Assembly: GCA_009602725.1 (NCBI GenBank)
Contig: WELB01000007.1
Span: 1,052,479 to 1,069,324 of the forward strand
DNA: 16,846 nt
Direction of reading: 5' to 3'
Source of the DNA: Spirogloea muscicola
Lineage: Eukaryota > Streptophyta > Zygnematophyceae > Spirogloeales > Spirogloeaceae
Numbering within the stretch: the first letter of the stretch is position 1; each line of letters begins with the position of its first letter. Below, in pieces: positions 7,551 to 15,584 of this stretch. Under the pieces are notes generated by a model, which saw only the letters and a program-made list of their open reading frames with translations, had not been told where the DNA came from and did not search any database. A program made the translations under genes and the position numbers.

Positions 7551-10378
7551 ATGGCGGCAGTGTCGGCCTCCGTCGCCGCCGTCAGCCGGTGGCCGGCCGT
7601 AATCGTCATCCTGGCGGCACTCGCTGGCCGGGTGCTGGCGCTCTACGGCCCGGACTCGGCGGTGCTGCAACTCTCGCCCGCCAACTTCAACGCCAAGGTG
7701 CGACGGTCTATGCTGCGCAATCCCCATTGCCTGGCCAACGGTGTCGAGCGAGCTGACCGCCTCTATACCATCGGCGAGCTCCAGCACCTGCTATGTGTTG
7801 GCCCTGAGCATCACAGCCGCCTGAGACGCCCGTCCCTGCCTTACCGATAGGTGCTAGACAGCAATAAGGTGGTGTTGGTGGAGTTCTTCGCGCCGTGGTG
7901 CGGGCACTGCAAGAACCTGGCGCCCGCCTGGGAGCAGGCCGCCAAGGCCCTCAAGGGTGTTGCCACAGTCGCCGCCGCGGACTGTGACGCCCACCAATCC
8001 CTGGCACAGGTAACTCAGCTCTACCTCGCGTCTTCGCAAGCGCCGCCGTCTCATCTGCTGTGTGTCGGCAAAACCCAAGATTTCTACGAACTTTCTCTAA
8101 GCAAATCTGCTGGTCGAAGAGCTTTACCAGCAAAAGCACTTTGTTTCTGCTTATGCGTATCTCATATGTGACTTGTGAAATTTGCTTGCGGGGGTGCGAC
8201 CATGGCAGGACCATGGCATACAGGGGTTCCCCACCATCAAGTACTTCAGCCCGGGCAAGAAGGGCCTGAGCGACTACCAGGGGCCCAGAGATGCCAAAGC
8301 CATCGTTGACTTTGCGCTCAGCCAGGTAGGAGTCAGAGGCTGCTGCTTGAAGTCACATTGCAATTGACCCAGTTATTGTTGCAGTTTTCAAGTCAGAGAG
8401 GACATCCAGTTGACGACTTTTTGACGTCAGCTTTGGACAAGATTTTCCTGTTGTACAACGTTAGCTTTCATGAATATGTGTTGGTTTAGTGACTCTAATG
8501 TCGTTGCTCTTACACTTTTCTGGGGTATGTGGTGCAGGTGAAGAGCCTTGTTCAGGCAAGACTGTCTGGGAAGGCAACGGGAGGAGGTGGAAAAGGCGGC
8601 AGCAGCTCCGGTGAGAAGAGTGGGTCTGTGACTCTTACGAGCAGCAACTTTGAGGAGCAAGTGTTGAAGAGCACCGATCTCTGGCTGGTGGAGTTCTTCG
8701 CTCCATGGTAAGGCTGCTTACGCTCTCCTCCCCTGGTCCCCAGCCGCATGTCAAGCAGACTCTGAGCGCCTTGTTGATCTGACGTCTCTTTAAGCAAGGA
8801 CTCAGCTCGGGCCTACTTTGAGTGGCCACCTGCACATTGAACTTGTTGAAGGTGACAAACAACTGCAGGCGTTTGACAGGTGTGGTCACTGCAAGAAGCT
8901 TGCGCCAGAATGGAAGCGCGCCGCCAAGTCCCTCCAGGGGCAAGTCAAGCTTGGGGAGGTGGACTGTACGGTGGAAGAAGTATGATTCACTTACTCTTTG
9001 CCAGCCGTCTGACAGTCAGCACATTAGCACCTCAGGAACCGCTAGTAATATTCCCTTGCATCTGACAAAAATAGGGATCATCTGCTGACTTGGATATCGG
9101 GGCCGCATGGTAATCAGTACACTCGTCAAGACTGCAGGCTGGTGGCAATCTGGAAGTGCTTTGCTGCAAGTCTCTCACTGTTCTGGTTGCACAACATTGA
9201 CCGATGCTTGCAGGCTTTAGCAAGGAAGTATGGCATCAAGGGCTTTCCCACCATCCTGGTGTTTGGCGCCGACAAGGAGAGCCCTGTTCCTTATGAAGGT
9301 CCAAGAGCGGCATCAGCAATCGAGAGCTTTGCTCTGAACCACTTGGAAGCGAATGCAGTTGCTCCTGAGGTGCTGGAGCTCAGCAGTCAGGTGTGAATAA
9401 AAAGCAAAGCACTATATCTGTGCAGCAGAGGTTGGCCGTCTCTCAACAACCTATGATAGATTTGCTGGCAGCCCAGTAATTCTCATTGGTTGACTTGAGG
9501 CGATTGTCGGCACGTGCCTTCAGAATGTCATGGACCAGCATTGTGCAAAGTCCACCATCTGCTTCCTGGCTTTCCTCCCAGACATCCTCGACACTGGTGC
9601 CGAGGGGCGCAACAAATACCTTGGTATCCTGAAGGAAGTCAGTGAGCACTTTAAGAAGAGTGCATACAGGTGCAGTCTTTTATCTTGGACTTTCTCATTT
9701 GCTTCTGCCGACGTCCAGCTTGATCACCTTGCACATCATTATGCTGGAGATGGTACACTCCATCAAGCTGGCCTGACGAGCAGACTGGGTGAGGTGGCAA
9801 AGCAGCTATTTGTGGGCCGAAGCCAGCAAGCAGGCGACACTTGAGAAGGCCGTGGGAGTGGGCGGTTACGGGTACCCTGCGCTGGTCGCGCTAAGCGTCA
9901 AGAAGCAGCTTGTTGTCCCCTTCAAGGGATATTTTGACAAGCAGCCGATCATGTGAGTCGAAGCCTTGCCTGCCTCAATTACTTGCGTTTTGATGTCTGC
10001 TTTTGTTGAGGGGCCAATAGCCAAATGGACAGCCTCACTTACAGCCAAACTTGTTCATTAGGCTGTTATGTGCAGTGTGTTGTGTACTTCGTCAGGAGGT
10101 AGAGGGAGATTTTATAGCAAGTCTTTCATCTATCTCCTCTCAACACCAATAGATAGTCAGGTTGGCCATGGTCATGACAGTATCCCTGATGCTGAGACAT
10201 CTTGTCCCATGTCCACGCGTTCAGCGAATTTGTGCAGCAGGCTGGGCTGGGAGGGCGCGGCTCCGAGCCTGTGGAGGTTGTCCCGCACGTTGAAGAGACA
10301 CAGCCGTGGGACGGCAAGGACGGGCAGCCCCCTGCAGAAGAGGAGTTCAGCCTTGACGACCTTATGAATGACAGCTGA
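7551..10378 (+). CDS. Protein disulfide isomerase, PDIA6/P5 (plant PDI-L2) type, 9 exons
   Basis: The enzyme forms and rearranges disulfide bonds of proteins folding in the ER lumen. Exons: 7551-7697, 7851-8009, 8209-8325, 8538-8707, 8880-8979, 9214-9390, 9524-9669, 9806-9952, 10225-10378. They splice to 438 aa, the usual length for PDI-L2 proteins. Residues 1-30 are a signal peptide with a hydrophobic core ([10 protein letters not shown]). Two thioredoxin domains each carry [10 protein letters not shown], with active-site CGHC at about residues 66-69 and 199-202, and each has the cis-Pro loop GFPTI. A Gly/Ser-rich linker (about 155-168) joins them. The third, redox-inactive thioredoxin-like part contains YLWAEASKQ and [10 protein letters not shown]. 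The acidic C-terminus ends in [10 protein letters not shown], a family hallmark, but with no KDEL-type retention signal. The intron inside the second CGHC block (TG|G of Trp) is phase 2. The start is the first ATG of the frame with the signal peptide directly behind it. Confidence 0.95.
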
Positions 10379-10769
10379 GAGAGAATGTGGGCCATCCTCA
10401 CCTCCTCTGCGTGCTCACACCAGCACTTCTCCACTTGCATCTGCTTGAGCTATCTGCAGTATCATCACGTAATTGTACGGTGACGCACAGTGACTGCTTG
10501 CAAGCTCTCTGTGCAATCCGTTCATGATGATTGAGTATGTTCTTAGAAAGGAAACCAGATCCGTGCAAGCGGGTTGCCAGGCCGTCCCCAAAAATTGCTC
10601 CACTGAGTCGCTGCATGAAATGCAAGATCGTCTGCCAGCTCAACAACTGTGGCTTTGGTTTTTTTATGACAACACCCACAAGACGATGTGAAGCAGCTGA
10701 TAGGAAGTGTCAGATCCCACTCTGGAAACAGAGCCCAACAGTAGCAAAGCAACGGTGACAGATTTCAAT
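10379..10769. other. Intergenic region between convergent PDI and aldolase genes
   Basis: This 391-base stretch should hold the 3' UTRs and poly(A) sites of both genes. No TGTAA (the common green-algal poly(A) signal) is visible on either strand, and no other gene is recognisable. Confidence 0.5.
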
Positions 10770-13388
10770 CTACTTGCTGTCTGCCCCTTCTGGAACACTT
10801 CGCCATCCCCGGAAGCTCTCACGAAGGTCGCCCGTCAACTTTGATGGGTGAGGTCCTGCGTAGTTGCCAAGTGTCGCCATTGCGTTCACCCTGGCTAGTG
10901 CCCCTGCCATGGCTTGGGCTGCTTCCAACTGGCTCGCATCCCCAGCCCAGATTCTCAAGACGCTGGCCTACACAAAGATGGAATGCAATGCTTTCACTGT
11001 CAGCACTCCTGAAGAGAAGAGGATGTGTGTGCAAGCATGGAGTTGAGCACAGAATAGCGGCCCTCTGCAGATAATGCAGAGAAGATTTGCTCAATCCAAA
11101 AGCTTAGCGCAGCTTGAGCCAGTCTCAGCTTGTTGGCATACAAACCTGTAGTGCCCTGCCAAAAGAAAAGGATAGAGTCCAGGGCACTTTGTCGATAATT
11201 GATTTCTTAATGGCGTTCAGCTCGTTCAGCTGCTCAGTGGCCTCCTGTTGCATAAGGAGAAAGAGACTTAGGCAAAGAGTCACTTGGCATCAACAGCTAT
11301 GAGCCTTAGTAGACACTGCAGGCACAAACCCCGGGTAGATGCTGATGCTTGTATCATAATTGGGCAATGGGTTGCGAGCCACTCCGCTGACCTCCTCAGA
11401 CAGACCACCAGACAAGAACATGATCCCAGGAACAGCAACTGGCACGCAGCGCTGGAGAGTCCTTATTGTGAGCTGAGCGCACTCTTCTCGTGTGGCTTTC
11501 TTGTCACAGTCAAAGCCTGGCAGCACCATTTGGGGCTGCTCATCACGTACAGAGTGCTGTCAGAGTCAACTAAAGTGCCACTATGCTTCTAGAATGTTCT
11601 GCTGCTATTGACTTGCCAACCAGCAATGTCTTGAAGGTGTACTGTAGAAGCTATTGCAGTACCTTCAGGAGGATGCCTTCAAGGCAGACGTGATGACACA
11701 TCAGTGCAGAAAACACTTCTGCAAGCACAAGTTCTGCAACCTCTGCGCTCCTTGCAGCTGAATGAGTGCCGTCAATGAGTATCTCCGGCTGTGCCAAATT
11801 AAACGAGAGGATATTGCATGAGTCAAGACTTGCGAGAACTTAACAAACAGGACAACTGGCAACAAGGTCACAGCTCTAGAAGGCTTACCTCAACCTAGGA
11901 GTGGGCCATGATTGGTGTCATCCAAGCCAACCACAACCTTCACGCCAAATGTCAGCATTGCAGACATTGTGCCCCATTTGTGCCAAGTCTTCTCATGATA
12001 ATCATCCAAGTAGGCCATGCCACAACCGTACACTCAGAAACTAGCAGCAGGACATTTCCGGGCTTGAGTATTTAGTGCCTCACAATGGGGACCAGTCCCT
12101 CCTGTTGGCAAATGGATGCATAGTGGGCAAGCGCACTGGATGAAAGCTTGAGGGCAAGCGTGGAAGGGCAGTGCTCTTTGATAGTGATGACCTCTCTCCA
12201 TTTTGCAAATCTTGCACCCTGCAGGACTTGGCTTTTGTCATAAGCAGCAGCTACTGTGTTAACATGAAATGGTAGGACAGAAGGAACTCTATCCTTGACG
12301 CATGCTTTGTGCCAATGAGGACCATAGTTCAGGGATGGTGGACCTTGTTGTAGTATTGCTGGCACCTTGCGCTCAAGCCGTCAAGACCTTGGCTCACTGT
12401 TTCCTCTTCAGAACCTGCAATTGCCACCAGACCCTGGCGACGTTGAGACAGTTCAGCTCCTGTCCAGCAGAGGCCTGACAAGTTACGGAGCTGCAACTTG
12501 AGAAAGTACAGCTGTTGCCACAGAGCATGTCAGGATAGAAAAAACGAAGTACGTCAGGACCACACGGGGAGCTCGTAAGCCTACCGGAGCCTCACCAAGT
12601 CCACCTTGACCCCGACAAGTATACCCTGGCCTTGGAGCACATCTGGGAAGCGTATTCCCGCCTTTGTAGACTGGTACAATGTCTCTGGAAAGAGAATAGC
12701 ACCACTGAGGTATGCACCTATGCCTGGAGTAGTGTACAGGACCTGCAATATGCATGAGCACTCTTTAGCCTGGACGTAAGTGCCTGTGTGAAGTGAGTGA
12801 TAAATCTGGAGCCTCAATAGCAGGAAGGAAAGTCCTCATAGGCAAGTACTGAAGTATCAACGGATGTCTGCTGCGGCAGGTGAATGCCTGATCCTGCACC
12901 CACGGGTAGTGAGAATGATTGCTAACTACTGAGGCACAGTCGTCTTTTGACCTCTCGATATGCCCGACGATTCTCCTCAGTGTTCTCCAGCCCTACAGAC
13001 TTGAGCCGCTTCCCAACTGTGCCAGTGCTTTCGTCACTGGCCAATATGCCTTTGCTGGGGGTGGCAAGCCTCCTTGCATTGGACACAACATCCTGCGTTG
13101 GCCGTGCAAGCCACCTCCTAATGTCAGCAGCTGCGATCTGCAGCTTAGCTTACGTGAGCGAGAGTGCGGGGCTTGATGGCATGCTTGCGGTCTTTGCCAC
13201 ACAACGGCTCGTCAGAATGCAGTGCGCGTGGCCTTTTGAGAAGGCCCGTCAGAGGGCACAGAGCTCCGGCTGGCGCAACGACTCGCTGCACTGTGAGAAG
13301 CGGAGCCGAGTTGACTCTCGCTATTGGTGGCGGAGCGGCTCCATGGCTGCCTTACCTGCAGCCTGGTCGCACTGGCGAGGCCAGCCAT
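10770..13388 (-). CDS. Class I fructose-bisphosphate aldolase, 10 exons
   Basis: It cleaves fructose-1,6-bisphosphate to DHAP and glyceraldehyde-3-phosphate. Exons on the - strand: 13388-13356, 13092-12952, 12742-12596, 12433-12344, 12218-12084, 11894-11889, 11788-11663, 11535-11392, 11244-11146, 10967-10770. All junctions are phase 0, giving 372 aa (family about 360). Landmarks: [11 protein letters not shown] (Asp31), [15 protein letters not shown] (Lys104), GARFAKWRE (Lys143), PIVEPEILIDG (Glu184, Glu186), LEGILLK (Lys226, the Schiff-base lysine), PGIMFLSGG (Ser268), FSFGRALQ. Lys143-to-Lys226 spacing is 83, as between rabbit Lys146 and Lys229. The start ATG has context CCACCATGG, followed by 10 codons and a GTAAGG donor. 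With only about 20 residues before the first conserved block, the protein is probably cytosolic. Oddities: a 6-base exon, Leu107 where Lys is usual, and a C-terminus ending GADSK instead of the usual Tyr. Confidence 0.93.
11889..11894 (-). other. 6-base microexon of the aldolase gene
   Basis: On the - strand the sequence reads CTCCTAG|GTTGAG|GTAAGC. The six bases lie between a good acceptor and a good donor and encode Val-Glu. Exon 5 ends in ...LVPI and exon 7 begins PEIL, so exactly these two residues are missing from the invariant PIVEPE block without it. The Glu corresponds to rabbit catalytic Glu187. Flanking introns are 12083-11895 (189 bases) and 11888-11789 (100 bases). Confidence 0.85.
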
Positions 13389-13734
13389 GGTGGTCGGCAG
13401 GGGCGCCGCCAGCCAAGAGTCGCAATCCGAGCCGGCCCGCGGTGTTTCAGAGCACGGAGCTGTGCCGTTAGGCACCAAGGCACAGCCACCAAGCCGGACG
13501 TTGCCCCGCTCGTCTCGTCTCCTCTCGTCGCAGCCACCAAGCCGGACGTTGCCCCGCTCGTCGGCTCCCGTCTTCTCTCGTCTCGTCGCTGCCCTCGGCC
13601 CCAAAAGGTCGTGGGACTTTCGGCGAGCCTGGTCTCGGAGACTGGTCCCCAGCAAAGCCCCGCCGCCGAGACGCCGCTCCCCATCACCCCGTTCGCAGCG
13701 GCGGAGAGCTGCCTCCAGAGGCTGGGCCCCGACC
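13389..13734. promoter_or_regulatory. Shared divergent promoter region, aldolase / LarC-like gene
   Basis: 346 bases separate the aldolase start (- strand) and the LarC-like start (+ strand). The stretch is GC-rich and includes a 32-base direct repeat (13483-13562). Long open frames cross it on both strands, but they show no protein similarity and reflect the GC content. It presumably holds both core promoters; no clear TATA box is present. Confidence 0.55.
13483..13562 (+). repeat. Exact 32-base direct repeat, 48-base period
   Basis: The same 32 bases (CAGCCACCAAGCCGGACGTT and the next 12) occur at 13483-13514 and 13531-13562. The 16-base spacer and the sequence after copy two are both rich in CTCGTCTC/TCTCGTC. 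The repeat lies in the shared upstream region and may hold duplicated factor-binding sites. Confidence 0.9.
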
Positions 13735-15471
13735 ATGGCGGTTGCCTCCATCGCATCGCCCGCGGAGCTCGCCGCTCTTTTCTGCGCCAAGCGCCTGCCA
13801 ACCGCGCCGCTAAGAGCTGCAGCCGAAACCAGCTCCATGCGGTACCGTTTGAGCCGGCGGTACTGCTGGAGAGACACTGCAACTGGCTGGCGGCGACTGC
13901 GGTCAGCTTCTGGCTCTGGATATCCCTCTTCGGATTGCCGGACGTCAAGGATCCTAGAGAAGGGAGACTGCACGGTCATCGCAAGAGCGTCCAAGCATGC
14001 AGCCGAGGTAGGGCACCTCCGCCAGCCAAGGCTTGATCAAAAAGCTCGATCAAGCCTTGGCTGCCGGCGAAAGCAGAAGAGCGACTATAAGCTGTAGTAT
14101 GTCTGCTGTGATATAGATTTCTGTGGCACTGGCCTAGTACCTTGCCTTGTGGTTACAGTGACTTTGTCATCTTGTCTTCACAACCGACCTTTCACCTGTC
14201 GTTGGCGTGAGATGCTGATGTCTCATTGTGCATGGGGCCAGATTGGCTCGTGCAGGAGGACCACCAGGGGGACGGGTTTGTGAGGGAGCACCTTGTGACC
14301 CTGGAGACGAATGTAGACGACATGTCGCCTCAACTGGTAGGTAGGCCATTGAGTTAGTTAGTCTTACTGGTGATGAAAGTGATCAAGCAGACCGAAGACT
14401 TGAATTTGACTTACTTCGTCAAGTGCTTTGGAGTATCATCATGTGCAGCAATTATGACTCTCTGATGCTACTCACCAGAGCTCGTCTGTGGAGGTGTAGA
14501 TGGCATACACCACGGAGCAGCTTCTTGCAGCTGGGGCCTTGGATGCATGGATTGTACAGGTGAGATGCAATTGTGGATGACACCAACTTTCAAGCAGCGG
14601 CAACTTGAGGACGTGATTGCAGTTCGACCAATAGCAATCAATGCTGCTCACTCTCACAGAGTCACATTGCTGAGGGAAAGTTGATAGGAGTTTGAATAGC
14701 ATCTTCCGTTCCGTTGATCAATTTGACATTTTCCATGAATCAGGCTTTGATGAAGAAGGGACGACCTGGAATGATACTAAACGTTTTGTGCAGGAAAGGC
14801 CAGGTTGATGTTCTCCTGCAAATCATCCTGCAGGCAAGTATCTAAATAGCCTTGCCTCAGCTGTAGCTGATGCATTGGACCTTTGTGCAGAGCCCTAATG
14901 TTCAGCAGCATGCATTTGAGCAGGAGACCACTAGCCTTGGCGTACGCATAAATCAGTGCGAACGAGTGAGCCTGCAAAGGTCAATGGTAGCTGTCAACAC
15001 AGAGTGGGGACCAGTTTCCGTGAAAGCTGCATCACTTGGTGGCAAGCTGGTGCATACATACATATCCCATTAAGTCATGCCTGATAGTCACTGGCCCATG
15101 CACATCTTTTCTTCCACGGGTGCGTGGCAAGCATAAATGGTTCTAAATGAAATGCACTCCTGTGCAGATGACTGCTCATCCCGAGTATGAGGATTGTGCA
15201 AGATTGGCTAGAAAACATCATGTTCCTCTTAAGGTACATATTTAGCAGCACAACTGCTTCGTCAACCCATGTCCATGGAATGACCTTCGAGTACAACCAG
15301 TGACAGCAAGTGCAGCTCAATGTTCCTGCTATACAGAGCGCTTCAAATCTGCTCTCACAAGATGTTTACACGTCTCAACTTCACATGACAGGCTTGACGA
15401 GCTTTTGTCTTGCTATACTGCAGGTCGTGTGTGATGCAGCGCAAGAAAACTTCAAGTCTTGTCTCGATTAA
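13735..15471 (+). CDS. LarC C-terminal (LarC2-like) domain protein, 7 exons
   Basis: LarC inserts nickel into the nickel-pincer nucleotide cofactor of lactate-racemase-like enzymes; its C-terminal domain is the CTP-binding part in bacteria. Exons: 13735-14007, 14256-14336, 14500-14559, 14744-14833, 14891-15049, 15168-15233, 15424-15471, all phase 0, giving 258 aa. Domain motifs: LETNVDDMSPQL (residues 107-118), QLLAAGALDAW, MKKGRPG (141-147), ETTSLGVR (180-187), CERV, EWGPVSVK (206-213), HPEYEDCARLA (225-235). These cover the whole C-terminal domain. The N-terminal LarC half (for example the GDM or HFHEVG motifs) is absent, and its place is taken by exon 1. That exon's 91 residues are rich in Ala, Ser and Arg, start from ATG in ACCATGG context, and look like a plastid or mitochondrial presequence. 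Intron 4 has a GC donor. The exon 5 acceptor could lie up to six codons later. Domain identity is secure; exon 1 is less so, and function in this organism is unknown. Confidence 0.85.
14023..14063. repeat. Perfect 16-base inverted repeat in intron 1 of the LarC-like gene
   Basis: CAGCCAAGGCTTGATC (14023-14038) is repeated in perfect reverse complement at 14048-14063 around a 9-base loop (AAAAAGCTC). It begins 15 bases after the intron donor. In RNA it would form a stable hairpin that could affect donor use, or it may be a trace of a small mobile element. Confidence 0.92.
14834..14890 (+). other. 57-base GC-AG intron
   Basis: The LarC motif order requires splicing between CTGCAG|GCAAGT and TTTGTGCAG. 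The donor is GC rather than GT but otherwise matches the strong consensus CAG|GCAAGT, the usual form of GC-AG introns. The acceptor could instead be a few codons further on, which would lengthen the intron. Confidence 0.7.
15366..15370 (-). terminator. Possible TGTAA poly(A) signal for the PRCC gene
   Basis: The - strand reads TGTAA about 215 bases downstream of the PRCC stop codon. TGTAA is the common poly(A) signal of green algae. It lies within intron 6 of the convergent LarC-like gene, so the PRCC 3' UTR would overlap that gene. A five-base match can occur by chance. Confidence 0.25.
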
Positions 15472-15584
15472 TTAGTCCGTCTCTGGACCAGTCACATGCC
15501 CCCAAAGCTAAAGGGAGACACAGAAGGCTGAGCTTGAGATGGTGCACGCACTATAAAGATACAAAGAGGGATCTTGCAATCACC
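15472..15584. other. Short gap between convergent stop codons
   Basis: Only 113 bases separate the stop codons of the LarC-like gene and the PRCC gene, so their 3' UTRs probably overlap as antisense transcripts. No other feature is visible. Confidence 0.6.

Noticed and set aside
13148-13176. Alternative first aldolase exon (MPSSPALSL then a GTAAGC donor)
   Set aside because: It ends in phase 2 while exon 2 needs phase 0. The only phase-compatible acceptor would give a 36-base intron. The ATG at 13388 has better context, a GTAAGG donor and the right phase.
13164-14036. Long open frames on both strands (up to 290 codons) across the aldolase / LarC-like upstream region
   Set aside because: They overlap each other on opposite strands, match no family, and are explained by high GC. 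The supported exons here are the first exons of aldolase and the LarC-like gene.
10379-14255. Search for the N-terminal LarC half upstream of the LarC-like exons
   Set aside because: No GDM, HFHEVG, TPTGAA or GAGTxDxxxRPN motifs were found on the + strand. The space is occupied by aldolase on the other strand and by the shared promoter.
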